The notes under the pieces were generated by a model that had not been told where the DNA came from, did not search any database, and was given only the letters and a program-made list of their open reading frames with translations. From NCBI GenBank assembly GCA_016713665.1, contig JADJOR010000001.1, positions 868,001 through 932,000 on the forward strand: a DNA stretch of 64,000 nucleotides, given 5' to 3'. Shown here piece by piece: positions 10,301 through 18,437 of this stretch (positions within the stretch are counted from its first letter, which is position 1; each line of letters starts with the position of its first letter). Position numbers and translations under genes: made by a program. Source of the stretch: Deltaproteobacteria bacterium (GTDB lineage Bacteria; Myxococcota_A; UBA9160; UBA4427).

Positions 10301-10912
10301 CCAGCAGCCCGAATAACGCGAGAGCGCCCAGCCGTAGAGCCCGAGGTCGAGATAGTCCTGGACGCTCGAGGGATTGAGCACCGGGATCCCGCAGTGGATC
10401 ATCGCGTGCTCGCTCTGATGCGCGATCGAGGAGGACTTCGCCCCCGGATCGTCGCCCATGAGCGCGAGCACGCCGCCGTGCTTCGACGTGCCGGCGTAGT
10501 TGGCGTGCTTGAGCGCGTCGCAAGAGCGGTCGACGCCCGGCCCCTTGCCGTACCACATCGAGAAGACGCCATCGACTTTCGCCCCGGCGTGGAGCGTCGC
10601 CTGCTGCGTTCCGAAGACCGCCGTCGCGGCGAGGTCCTCGTTCAGCCCGGGCTCGAAGCGGACGTGGTTCGCGTCGAGGAAGGCCTTCGCCTCCCAGAGG
10701 TTCATGTCGAAGGTCCCGAGCGGCGAGCCCCGGTAGCCGGAGATGAAGCCCGCCGTGTTCAGGCCCGCCGCGAGATCGCGTTGGCGCTGCATCAGGGGCA
10801 GCCGGACGAGGGCCTGGTTGCCGGTCAGGAAGACACGGCCCGACTCGACCCGGTAGCGGTCCTCGAGGGCGTAGTCGGCGTCGAATGCAGGGGCTTTCTG
10901 GGCGGCGGTCAA
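7400..10912 (-). CDS. Indolepyruvate:ferredoxin oxidoreductase-family fusion enzyme
   Basis: 1170 residues, matching the long single-chain 2-oxoacid:ferredoxin oxidoreductases. Parts in order: an N-terminal alpha-type domain (SGYRGSPLGTFD, about residues 55-66); a thiamine-pyrophosphate domain with CPHNRSTVVPEG (about 437) and MGDGTYFHSG; an iron-sulfur region with CEGCGDCSVQSNC near 640; and a gamma-type domain with AGIGGTGVITIGALIG near 724. Such enzymes oxidatively decarboxylate 2-oxoacids to acyl-CoA and reduce ferredoxin. The TTG at 10912 was preferred because GAGGAG lies about 11 bases upstream and no ATG or GTG fits before the conserved region. It shares strand with the thiolase and dehydrogenase downstream, but a 298-bp gap separates them. 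Confidence 0.85.
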   Translation of the reverse strand: MTAAQKAPAFDADYALEDRYRVESGRVFLTGNQALVRLPLMQRQRDLAAGLNTAGFISGYRGSPLGTFDMNLWEAKAFLDANHVRFEPGLNEDLAATAVFGTQQATLHAGAKVDGVFSMWYGKGPGVDRSCDALKHANYAGTSKHGGVLALMGDDPGAKSSSIAHQSEHAMIHCGIPVLNPSSVQDYLDLGLYGWALSRYSGCWIGFKCLTDTIESSGSVAVAPDRVKIAMPTDYEPPASGLHIGWANYPLQVEERLYEHRLAAVRAFARANPLDRIVVEGARRRLGIVTTGKAYGDLRQALEDIGLSEARLRELGISIYKVALSWPLEPERLRAFAAGHDDLLVVEEKRPVIEEQLASILYNVSPRPRLSGKKDPTGRPLVPQIGELTPGAVSSVLRRWIADFAPDWSSALVPLPSAPALTVQPGGLARLPSFCSGCPHNRSTVVPEGSIALGGIGCHGMAVFLPERRTLAVNQMGAEGANWIGQAPYVGIPHIFQNMGDGTYFHSGLLAIRAAVAANVNITYKILVNGAVAMTGGQPIEGEEMAGEITTPEIAHQLAGEGIEHIVVLSDDIEKYRPGSFPTGIRIHHRGEIDRIQKELRAIPGVTAIVYDQTCAAEARRLRKQGKLPEPDKRVVINEQVCEGCGDCSVQSNCISIEPIETEFGRKRIINQSSCNKDYSCLEGYCPSFATVIGGRMRKVEKQAVGAGDYFKDLPEPEVASLDQPFNIFVAGIGGTGVITIGALIGMAAHLEGKGVSLLDVTGLAQKNGAVASHVRVAKRPEDLHSTRIPSGGADLVLGCDIVVTTGQDGLAKLSPNRSRAVVNTHVAPTADFASHPDLDMSSAGMEARLAAAIGSERLELVDATRLATALLGDAIGANLFLVGFALQRGLVPVGLPALLRAIELNGRAIEMNKQALAWGRLAAHDRKRVVELATPRIRESKKDAKDESLESVIARRVQFLTDYQNERYAKRYADFVAQVAGAERAIGATEGRLARAAARYYFKLLAVKDEYEVMRLWASEAFKRQVETEFEGSYKLQFHLAPQLFFPRDPNTGRVKKLTIPRPVFALLTQLRHLKFLRHTPLDLFNMTSHRRREWALVGEYERVMGEVLRGLAAHNLDLAVQVAEIPEQIRGFDTVKDAQLATAKEKEAQLLDAFRKSSGVRAVGGGHA

Positions 10913-11149
10913 GGCGCTTGCGCTCCTCGCGGGTCGGGCGGATCGGGCGGCTCGCGCGCGGTCGCGCCGGGAGCGGTCGATCCCATGTCGGGCGGTGGCT
11001 GCACGGTAGCGTAGAGGCGTCCCGCCCCGACACCGCGAGGCCGCCGGCGCGCGCGAGCCCCATCGCATCGACGATGGGCCGGGGCTGCGGAGGGTCCGGG
11101 GGCCGGGTGGCCGACGGTGCGCCCGGCCCGCCTGGCGCCGCGCTTCGGA

Positions 11150-11178
11150 TCGACGCCCTTGCGCGAACGGCCTATACG
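11150..11178 (+). promoter_or_regulatory. Possible sigma70-type promoter for the LLM oxidoreductase
   Basis: TCGACG at 11150-11155 and TATACG at 11173-11178 are 17 bases apart, each matching 4 of 6 consensus positions. They lie about 54 bases before the ATG at 11232, in the divergent 319-bp gap 10913-11231. A TATA-like hexamer stands out in DNA this GC-rich. I see nothing else in the gap. Confidence 0.3.
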
Positions 11179-11231
11179 ATGCGCGAGCCCGCGGCGGTGT
11201 GCCCCCGACCGAGGGCGGAGGGGATGGCGAG

Positions 11232-12128
11232 ATGAAGATCGGCGTCACGATCCACGCGACCGACAAGGCGATGCACCCGGTCGAGGTCGCCCGGGAGGCG
11301 GAAGCCCGGGGCTACCACTCCTTCTACATCCCCGAGCACACCCACATCCCGACCAGCCGCCGGACCCCCGCCCCGACCGGGACGCCGACCCTCGGCGAGG
11401 AATACCTTCGCAGCCCCGATCCCTACATCGCGCTGGCCGCCGCGGCGTCGGTCACGACGAAGATCCTGCTCGGTACCGGCATCGGACTCCCCGCCCAGCA
11501 CGACCCGATCACCTTCGCGAAGGAGCTCTCGACCCTCGACTGGATGGCGAACGGCCGCTTCGTCTTCGGGATCGGCTTCGGCTGGAACCACGAGGAGATG
11601 GAGAACCACGGCATCGACGTGAAGCGGCGGCGCGAGATCGTGCGCGAGAAGATGCTCGCGATGCAGGCCCTCTGGGCCGACGACGTCGCGTCGTTCTCGG
11701 GCGAGTTCGTCCGCTTCGAGCCGTCCTGGCAATGGCCCAAGCCGATCCAGCGGCCCCGCCCGCGCGTGCTGATCGGCGGCGCCGCAGGCCCCAAGATGTT
11801 CGCCCACATCGCGGAGTACGCGGACGGCTGGATGCCGATCGGCGGCGCGGGGCTGGCGGCCGAGCTCGCGAAGCTCGGCGAGGCCGTCGCCGCCCGCGGA
11901 CGCGACCCGAAGGCGCTCCACGTCGTGCCCTTCGGCGTCCATCCGACCGACGCGAAGCTCGCCTACTACCAGGAGATCGGCGTCACCGAAGCCGTGCTCC
12001 GGATTCCCTCGGCGCCCCGGGACGAGGTCCTGCCGGTGCTCGATGCCTATGCGCGGTTCGTGGGAATGGGTAGGCGCGCCGCGCTGCTCTTGCTCCCGAG
12101 GCTGTGGATCGCAGTTCAGCCGAGATGA
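11232..12128 (+). CDS. LLM-class (F420-dependent type) oxidoreductase
   Basis: 298 residues with a luciferase-like TIM-barrel pattern: MKIGVTIHATDKAM at the start, ARGYHSFYIPEHTHIP (about residues 30-45), LGTGIGLPAQHDP, FGIGFGWNHEEMENHG (about 115-130) and RVLIGGAAGPKMF. It resembles the F420-dependent LLM subfamily (TIGR03619-like); FMN cannot be excluded from sequence alone. The ATG follows GGAGGGG. The last 20 residues (after DAYARFVG) are hydrophobic and Arg-rich and look unlike the usual tail, so the true C-terminus may have been altered next to the gene-poor region that follows. Probably a hydride-transfer enzyme for an acyl-CoA or cyclic ketone intermediate. Confidence 0.8.
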   Translation: MKIGVTIHATDKAMHPVEVAREAEARGYHSFYIPEHTHIPTSRRTPAPTGTPTLGEEYLRSPDPYIALAAAASVTTKILLGTGIGLPAQHDPITFAKELSTLDWMANGRFVFGIGFGWNHEEMENHGIDVKRRREIVREKMLAMQALWADDVASFSGEFVRFEPSWQWPKPIQRPRPRVLIGGAAGPKMFAHIAEYADGWMPIGGAGLAAELAKLGEAVAARGRDPKALHVVPFGVHPTDAKLAYYQEIGVTEAVLRIPSAPRDEVLPVLDAYARFVGMGRRAALLLLPRLWIAVQPR

Positions 12129-13447
12129 ACCGGGAGCTGCCCATCGGCAGGATCATCGGACCACCTGGAGGGATGGAGGTCACAGCTCCCCGGACGATCG
12201 ATCCCCACTCCCGTTCCCCCTCTGGGCGCCCCGCTGGCCCGTCTCGTTCTGAGGTCTCTCCACGTCCCCGGGATCCGGCATTCGCCAGCGACTGGATCAT
12301 CTTGACGGGGCTCGCGCTGGTCGGAATGCGCCAGCCGCGTCGGGCGGGGCGCGAGCTGAATGACGTCGCTTCGGCGGACCCGCTGCACCGGAACCGATGC
12401 CGGCTGGCGGCGGATCGGGGGGACCCTCGGCCGCCGCGCAGCTTCTCCGACCGGCGTCGTGGCATTCGCCGGCGCTCGATCGGGCCCGGAGCGGCCGCCA
12501 GCGGCACCGGGATCGCGGACGACCATCGATCGAACGCGCCGTGGCGCTCGCCGGCCCTCGAATCGTCGCCTTCGCGACCCGGATGGTGGCCACATCCCGC
12601 GCGGCCCACCGGGGGCGCGCATCGACGGGACCGCCGAGCGCGGGCGGCGCTCCTGCCGGGCCGCGACGATCGCCGCCTGCGGGCGCAGAGGACCATTTCT
12701 GGCTCAGGCGCTGCGAACGGCGGCATCAGGGGATGAGCGCGGGACCTGCCCGCGAGGGGATTGTCTCGGCGACGCCACGGCGCGGCTCCGTCACCGGCCG
12801 GCTCGCGCCAACAGGGCTGCGGCTAAGTCGGACGGAAGTCGCATCCGATCCGGGACCTACTCGGCCGGGACGGGCGCCACCTCCGCGGCTGCGGGAGCGC
12901 TCGCCGAGATCGCACCGACCGCCGCGATCGAATATGCGGTCACGGGCTCGGCCCTGCCCTCACGGCTGACCGTGTTCGGCGGCACGTTTCGCGGCGACCA
13001 CGCGCTCCGGATCGCCGCCAGCGAGGCCTCGTCTGGCGACGCACGGGTCGACATCCTCGGCGGCGACCTCGATTCGGCGGGCAGCGTCGACCTCGATCTC
13101 GCCATCCCGCATCTCAGCTTCACGCGCTCACGGCACGCCATTCGGCCCGTGCGGCGAGTCGGCCTACGGGCGCTGCGGCCAGCGGCAGCGCCGACCTTCG
13201 AGCGCGAACGCGCCGGTCTGTCACGGCCTCAGGGCTGCGGGAAGACCTGCCGCCTCAGGCGCGGAGACGGCGGCCCACGCGTTCTTTCGGGTCTCGGCGG
13301 CCGCCCGTGTGACGGGATCGGCGGGCCGATCGCCTTTGACGCCCCCGAACCCTTTCGATACGCTGCGGATCGTAATCCACCCGCCGATGATCGCGTGCGC
13401 CGTTCGAACGAACGACGCCCTCGGATCGCCCTCGCCCCGGGAGCAGC
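12129..13447. other. 1.3-kb gene-poor region, possibly a decayed gene
   Basis: No open frame here looks convincingly coding on either strand. One stretch in the + strand frame around 12860-13125 reads like a beta-helix repeat protein: RLTVFGGTFRGDHALRIAAS and then DARVDILGGDLDSAGSVDLD. Such GG-F/GG-D repeats occur in exported PEP-CTERM-like proteins. No start, signal peptide or anchor is visible in the same frame, and a shift of frame just after it gives a GTPFG motif. I read this as a possible decayed or frameshifted gene; it may simply be non-coding. Confidence 0.35.
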
Positions 13448-14650
13448 ATGGACCTCCGGTACACCCCCGAAGAGCAGAAGTTCCGCCGTGAGCTCGCGAG
13501 CTGGCTCGCGAGCGAAGTGCCCTCGTACGGCACGCCGCCCTCGGTCCACGACTGGCCGGCGCGCCGCGCCTACGACACGGGCTGGCAGAAGAAGCTCTTC
13601 GACGCCGGCTATGCCGGCATCAACTGGCCCAAGGAATACGGCGGCCGCGACGCGACGCTGATCGAGCAGCTGATCTACTTCGAGGAGATCGCGAAGGCGA
13701 ACGCGCCCTACGTCGGCTGCAACTTCGTCGGCGTACTGCACGGCGGCCCGACGATCATGGCCGAGGGCACGCCCGACCAGAAGGCGAAGCACATCCGCAA
13801 CATCATCTCGGGCGCCGAGGTCTGGTGTCAGGGCTTCTCGGAGCCCGTCGCCGGCTCGGATCTCGCGGGGCTGCAGACGAAGGCGGTGCGCGACGGCGAC
13901 CACTACGTCGTCAACGGCCACAAGATCTGGACGACCTTCGCCCAGATCGCCGACTACTGCGAGCTGCTCGTGCGGACCGATCCCACGGCCCCGAAGCACA
14001 AGGGCATCAGCTGGCTCATCATGCCGATGAACCTCCCGGGCATCGACATCCGCCCGCTGCCGACGCTCGAAGGCGAAGGCGAGTTCTCCGAGGTCTTCCT
14101 CGAGAACGTGCGCATCCCGGTCGAGAACCTGGTCGGCAAGGAGAACGACGGCTGGCGCGTGACCAACGTGACGCTCCGCTTCGAGCGCGGGACGGCGTTC
14201 GCCTCGGAGATGATCAATCTCCAGGCCTTCGTGCGCGGCCTCGTCAAGCTCGCGCAGAAGATCACGAGCCATGGCGCCACCGCGTGGGAGGACAAGGCGC
14301 TGCGCCGCGAGCTCGGCCATCTCTCGGGCGAGCTCGAGAGCCTGTGGGCGATGGTGAAGCTCTCGGTCTGCGAGGCGAAGGCGTCGGGCGTGCCCGGCGT
14401 CGGCGCATCGGCCGTCAAGCTCTACTACTCCGAGCTCTACCAGAAGATCACGGAGCTCGGTCTCCGACTGCTCGGCCGCGCGGGCCTCTCGCGCTCCGAC
14501 GTCGCCGGACTGCCCGCCCAGCATCTGCTGAACCGCCACCTCAACTCGCTCTCGATCTCGATCGCGGCCGGCACCAGCCAGATCCAGAAGAACATCATCG
14601 GCGAGCGCATCCTGGGTCAGGCGAAGGACCCGGCACCGGCCAAGGCCTGA
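13448..14650 (+). CDS. Acyl-CoA dehydrogenase, large-type subunit
   Basis: 400 residues with the full three-domain acyl-CoA dehydrogenase pattern: helical N-terminus, GFSEPVAGSDLAGLQTKA (FAD/substrate strand, about residues 133-150), VNGHKIWTTFAQIADYC, and a C-terminal helix bundle ending TSQIQKNIIGERILG. The usual catalytic Glu-Gly-Thr near the C-terminus is Ala-Ala-Gly-Thr here, so the base must be elsewhere. It is followed 55 bp later by a shorter acyl-CoA dehydrogenase. Such long/short pairs form alpha2beta2 enzymes in steroid side-chain degradation (FadE28/FadE29-like), and I infer the same here. It probably introduces a 2,3-double bond into a bulky acyl-CoA. First gene of a same-strand run reaching 23735. 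Confidence 0.9.
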   Translation: MDLRYTPEEQKFRRELASWLASEVPSYGTPPSVHDWPARRAYDTGWQKKLFDAGYAGINWPKEYGGRDATLIEQLIYFEEIAKANAPYVGCNFVGVLHGGPTIMAEGTPDQKAKHIRNIISGAEVWCQGFSEPVAGSDLAGLQTKAVRDGDHYVVNGHKIWTTFAQIADYCELLVRTDPTAPKHKGISWLIMPMNLPGIDIRPLPTLEGEGEFSEVFLENVRIPVENLVGKENDGWRVTNVTLRFERGTAFASEMINLQAFVRGLVKLAQKITSHGATAWEDKALRRELGHLSGELESLWAMVKLSVCEAKASGVPGVGASAVKLYYSELYQKITELGLRLLGRAGLSRSDVAGLPAQHLLNRHLNSLSISIAAGTSQIQKNIIGERILGQAKDPAPAKA

Positions 14651-14705
14651 GCCCGAAGCCGAGCAGGGAGCGGCGGAAGCCGTTCCCGATGAACAGGAGA
14701 CGACC

Positions 14706-15695
14706 GTGGATTTTCAACCGACCGAAGACCAGAAGGCCCTCCGCGACGGCATCCGCAGCTTCTGCGAAGGCCAGGTCCCGAACGAGCGCTACCCGGAGCT
14801 CGAGAAGTCGAAGGGCTTCGACCGCGCGCTCTGGAGCGAGCTCGCCGAGATGGGGATCTTCTCGCTGCGCCTGCCCGAGAGCGAGGGCGGTGTCGGCCTG
14901 GGCTATGCGGACAGCGTGCTCGTCTTCGAGGAGCTCGGCCGACGGCTCGTGCCGGGGCCGCTCGTCTGGAGCCAGCTCGCGGCGGGTCTCGTGAAGGGCG
15001 CCGCCGACGGCACGGCCGTCGTGGGCGGCCTCGACCAGATCGGCGGCGGCGACGGGCCCTGCATGGTCGAGCATCTCGAGAGCCTCGACGTGCTGCTCGT
15101 GCTGCGCGACGACGGCGTCTACCAGATCGCTCCGCGCACGCTGCAGGGCGAGCTCGTGGAGTTCCCCCTCGACCCGCTGACCCCGGTCCACCATGTCAAG
15201 TCGCTGCCGAAGGGCGAGAAGATCGCCGATGCGGCCCGCGCGAAACGCCTCCGCCTCGAGGGTGCGGCGCTGGTCGCGGGTCAGCAGCTCGGCCTCGCCG
15301 AGGGCGCGCTCGATCTCGCCAACGAGTACGCGAAGGGTCGCGAGCAGTTCGGTCGCACGATCGGCTCGTTCCAGGCCGTGAAGCACATGCTCGCCGAGAT
15401 GTTCGTCCGCCAGGAGGCCGCCCGCGCCGGAGCCTACAACGCGGGCGCGACCCTCGACGCGCCCGAGGTCGCCGACGTCGAGCGCGCCGTCTCCGCCGCC
15501 AAGATCACGGCCGGCGAAGCCGCGATCCGCAACGGTCGAAGCTGCATCCAGGTCCACGGCGGCATGGGCTTCACGTGGGAGGTGCTCGCCCACTACTACT
15601 TCAAGCGCGCCTGGGTCCTCGAGAACCTCTTCGGGACCCAGGACGAACACGCCGAGAAGATCGCCGACCTCCTGACCGTCCAGGTCCAGGCCTAG
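14706..15695 (+). CDS. Acyl-CoA dehydrogenase, short-type subunit
   Basis: 329 residues, shorter than ordinary acyl-CoA dehydrogenases (about 380). The N-terminal DFQPTEDQKALRDGIRSF and C-terminal CIQVHGGMGFTWEVLAHYY are conserved, but the middle beta domain is abbreviated and there is no catalytic EGT motif. This is the pattern of the partner subunit in heteromeric acyl-CoA dehydrogenases. The GTG at 14706 follows AGGAG by 6-7 bases. Expected to pair with the 400-residue protein just upstream to make one composite FAD site. It could instead be a free-standing divergent member. Confidence 0.88.
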   Translation: MDFQPTEDQKALRDGIRSFCEGQVPNERYPELEKSKGFDRALWSELAEMGIFSLRLPESEGGVGLGYADSVLVFEELGRRLVPGPLVWSQLAAGLVKGAADGTAVVGGLDQIGGGDGPCMVEHLESLDVLLVLRDDGVYQIAPRTLQGELVEFPLDPLTPVHHVKSLPKGEKIADAARAKRLRLEGAALVAGQQLGLAEGALDLANEYAKGREQFGRTIGSFQAVKHMLAEMFVRQEAARAGAYNAGATLDAPEVADVERAVSAAKITAGEAAIRNGRSCIQVHGGMGFTWEVLAHYYFKRAWVLENLFGTQDEHAEKIADLLTVQVQA

Positions 15696-15764
15696 CGACG
15701 ATCCGCCCGGCACGGGCCCGACCGGGCCCCGCCCGAAGCCCCATTCACGACGACGGAGCTCCCG

Positions 15765-17174
15765 ATGATCGGAATCCTCTCCTACGGCGCCTACATCCCG
15801 CGGACGAGACTGCCGCTCTCGGCGATCGGTGGCCGCCCCGCGAAGGACGGCGGCCCCGAGAAGGCCGTCGCCTGGAACGACGAGGACGCGATCACGCTCG
15901 GCGTCACCGCGGCGCTGCACTGCCTGCGCGGCTTCGACCGCAGCCGCGTCGACCTGCTCGTGTTCGCCTCGACGACCCTGCCCTTCCAGGAGAAGCAGGC
16001 GTCGGCCCTCGCGGCCCGGGTCCTCGACCTGCCCCGCGCGGTGCAGACGAGCGACCAGACGGGCACGACGCGGGCGGGCACGATCGCCCTGCGCGCGGCC
16101 TTCGACGCGATCAAGGCGGGCTCGGCCCGCTTTGCCCTCGTGATCGCGAGCGACGTCCGGCTCGGCGCGCCGAGCTCGGGCCTCGAGGCCAATTTCGGCG
16201 ACGGCGCGGCCGCCTTCCTCGTCGGCGACGGCGACGCGATCGCGACCCTCGACGACTTCGCGGCGGTGGCCGACGAGGTCACCGACGTCTGGCGCCCCGC
16301 AAGCCAGGCCTACGTCCATTCCTGGGAAGATCGCTTCGTGATCCAGGAGTCCTACTCGCCGAACGTCGCCGCGGCGATCCAGGCGTTGCTCGAACGAAGC
16401 CAGACGAAGATCGCGAACTACGATCGCGTCGCGCTCTACGGCCCCGACGCCCGCGCCCATGGCGATGCCGCCCGCGCAGCCGGGATCGGCAAGGACCAGA
16501 TCGTCGCGCCGCTCTTCGGCCGGCTCGGCAACGCGGGCACGGCCTTCGCGCCGCTGCTCCTCGTGTCGGCGCTCGAGGCGGCGAGGGCCGGCGAGCGGAT
16601 CCTCGTCGTCAACTTCGGCAACGGTGCCGACGCGACGAGCTTCCGCACGACGCCCCAGATCGAGAAGGCGGGCGACCGGCGCGGCGTCGAGTGGAATCTG
16701 GCCCGCCGCCGGGTCGTTCCGCGCTACGACGACTACATCAATGCCCGGGGGCTCGCGCCGAAGGAATGGGACGCGGGGACGAATCCGGGTCTGTCGGCGA
16801 CGATCCTCTTCCGCGAGCGCGACGACGATCTCAACTTCCGCGGCCAGCAATGCCGCAAGTGCGGCGCGATCCAGTTCCCGGCCCAGCGCGTCTGCGAGAC
16901 CTGCTTCGCGAAGGACCAGTTCGACTCCGTCCGGCTCTCGGATCGCATCGGCAAGGTCGTCACCTACACCTTCGACTTCTTCTTCCCGACGCCGAACCCG
17001 CCGACGATCGTGACGATCGTCGACGTCGACGGGGCCCGCATCCATCTGCAGGTCATCGAGATCAAGCCCGACGAGATGAAGATCGGCCAGGAGATCGAGT
17101 TCGTCTTCCGGCGGATCCACGAGTCCGGCGGCCGGCCCAACTACTACTGGAAGGGCATCCCGAAGCCGGTCTAG
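15765..17174 (+). CDS. HMG-CoA synthase-like domain fused to DUF35 OB-fold
   Basis: 469 residues in two modules. Residues 1 to about 345 have the thiolase-superfamily fold of 3-hydroxy-3-methylglutaryl-CoA synthases (IGILSYGAYIPRTRLPL start, FGDGAAAFLVGDG, YGPDARAHGDAA, GRLGNAGTAFAPLLL). Residues about 360-469 are a DUF35 domain: a zinc ribbon CRKCGAIQFPAQRVCETC followed by an OB fold. In the synthase half, the segment that holds the nucleophilic Cys in archaeal HMGCS (ACKAGT) reads TTRAGT here (Thr at about 102), so it probably cannot form an acyl-enzyme. In archaea, separate thiolase, HMGCS and DUF35 proteins form a channelling complex; here two are fused and a thiolase follows. The exact reaction is unknown. 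Confidence 0.85.
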   Translation: MIGILSYGAYIPRTRLPLSAIGGRPAKDGGPEKAVAWNDEDAITLGVTAALHCLRGFDRSRVDLLVFASTTLPFQEKQASALAARVLDLPRAVQTSDQTGTTRAGTIALRAAFDAIKAGSARFALVIASDVRLGAPSSGLEANFGDGAAAFLVGDGDAIATLDDFAAVADEVTDVWRPASQAYVHSWEDRFVIQESYSPNVAAAIQALLERSQTKIANYDRVALYGPDARAHGDAARAAGIGKDQIVAPLFGRLGNAGTAFAPLLLVSALEAARAGERILVVNFGNGADATSFRTTPQIEKAGDRRGVEWNLARRRVVPRYDDYINARGLAPKEWDAGTNPGLSATILFRERDDDLNFRGQQCRKCGAIQFPAQRVCETCFAKDQFDSVRLSDRIGKVVTYTFDFFFPTPNPPTIVTIVDVDGARIHLQVIEIKPDEMKIGQEIEFVFRRIHESGGRPNYYWKGIPKPV

Positions 17175-17258
17175 CGCCGACCGCGGAGCCGACCTCCGAA
17201 TCGTCCTCGAACCCGAACGGAGCGCCGATCCCGGTGCCCACCCAGCGAGAACCCATCC

Positions 17259-18425
17259 ATGGCGAACAAAGAAGCGATTCGCGACAAGGTCTCCATCGTC
17301 GGCATCGGGTGCTGCCAGTTCGGCGAGAACTGGGATCAGTCCCCGGCCGACATGATCGTCGACGCGGCCTACGAGGCCTACGCCGACGCCGGCATCGAGG
17401 ATCCGCAACGGCAGATCGACGCCGTCTTCACGGGCTCGATCTACACCAACAAGGGCCCCCACGAGTGCGCCGACGCGCTCAAGCTCTTCAACAAGCCCGT
17501 CTCCTTCGCGACCAACTACTGCGCGACGGGGACCGACCTGATGCGCCTCGCGACCCTCTCGATCGCCGCCGGCGTCTACGACACCGTCCTCGTCGTCGGC
17601 TACGACAAGCCGAAGGACCGCGGCGTCTCCGGCCCGAGCGTCGTCACCGACCGCGTCCGCGACCTGCCCCAGACGCCGGCCGGCTGGTTCTCCCTGGTCG
17701 CCGCGACCTACTTCGAGAAGTACGGCGCCTCCCGCGCCGACCTCGCGAAGATCGCGATCAAGAACCACGCGAACGGCTGCCTCGCCGAGAAGTCCTTCCT
17801 GAAGCGCAAGATCACGGAAGACGACTACTTCAAGGCCCGCATCATCTCCTGGCCCTTCGGCCTCTACGACTCCGCCGCCCAGACCGACGGCGCCGCCGCC
17901 GCGGTCCTGACCCGGACCGATCTCGCGAGCCGCTATTCGAAGGCGCCGATCAAGATCAAGGGCGTCACCGTCCGCTCCGGCCCGAATCCGCAGAAGGACC
18001 CGAAGAACGACTTCCTCTCCTGGAAGCCGACCGCCTGGGCCCGGGACGACGTCTACCAGATGGCCGGGATCACGAACCCGCGCGCCCAGATCGGCATCGC
18101 CCAGGTCCACGACTGCTTCTCGCTGACCGAGCTGCTGACCTACGAAGATCTCGGCTTCTGCGAGAAGGGCAGCGCGAAGGACCACATCGCGAGCGGCGAC
18201 TTCGAGCTCACGGGCTCGCTCCCCGTCAACACCGACGGCGGCCTCAAGACCTTCGGCCATCCGACGGGGGCCACCGGCGTGCGCATGATCTACGAGAACG
18301 TCATGCAGCTGCGGGGCAAGGCCGGCGCGCGCCAGGTGCCGGGCGTCGAGGGCAAGCTCGCGGTGTCGCACAACATCGGAGGCCATCCGACGGCCTGCGG
18401 GATCGCGGTGATCGGCCGGGATTAG
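17259..18425 (+). CDS. Thiolase-family protein (Ltp/SCP-x-like)
   Basis: 388 residues. The nucleophile-position cysteine is in TNYCATGTDLMRLA (about residue 88), with HDCFSLTE (about 285), DGGLKTFGHPTGATG (about 330) and HNIGGHPTACG near the end. It belongs to the non-FadA thiolase group that includes Ltp-type retro-aldolases and the thiolase of the archaeal HMGCS/DUF35 complex. Its position 84 bp after the HMGCS-DUF35 fusion strongly suggests that the two proteins bind each other through the DUF35 domain. It could act as acetoacetyl-CoA thiolase, 3-ketoacyl-CoA thiolase or side-chain aldolase; the sequence alone does not decide. Confidence 0.88.
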   Translation: MANKEAIRDKVSIVGIGCCQFGENWDQSPADMIVDAAYEAYADAGIEDPQRQIDAVFTGSIYTNKGPHECADALKLFNKPVSFATNYCATGTDLMRLATLSIAAGVYDTVLVVGYDKPKDRGVSGPSVVTDRVRDLPQTPAGWFSLVAATYFEKYGASRADLAKIAIKNHANGCLAEKSFLKRKITEDDYFKARIISWPFGLYDSAAQTDGAAAAVLTRTDLASRYSKAPIKIKGVTVRSGPNPQKDPKNDFLSWKPTAWARDDVYQMAGITNPRAQIGIAQVHDCFSLTELLTYEDLGFCEKGSAKDHIASGDFELTGSLPVNTDGGLKTFGHPTGATGVRMIYENVMQLRGKAGARQVPGVEGKLAVSHNIGGHPTACGIAVIGRD

Positions 18426-18437
18426 AAGGAGCGCTCG

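Noticed and set aside
7010..11014. A 1334-codon plus-strand open frame opposite the 2-oxoacid oxidoreductase
   Set aside because: It is a shadow of the indolepyruvate oxidoreductase-type gene, which shows complete TPP and Fe-S motifs on the minus strand.
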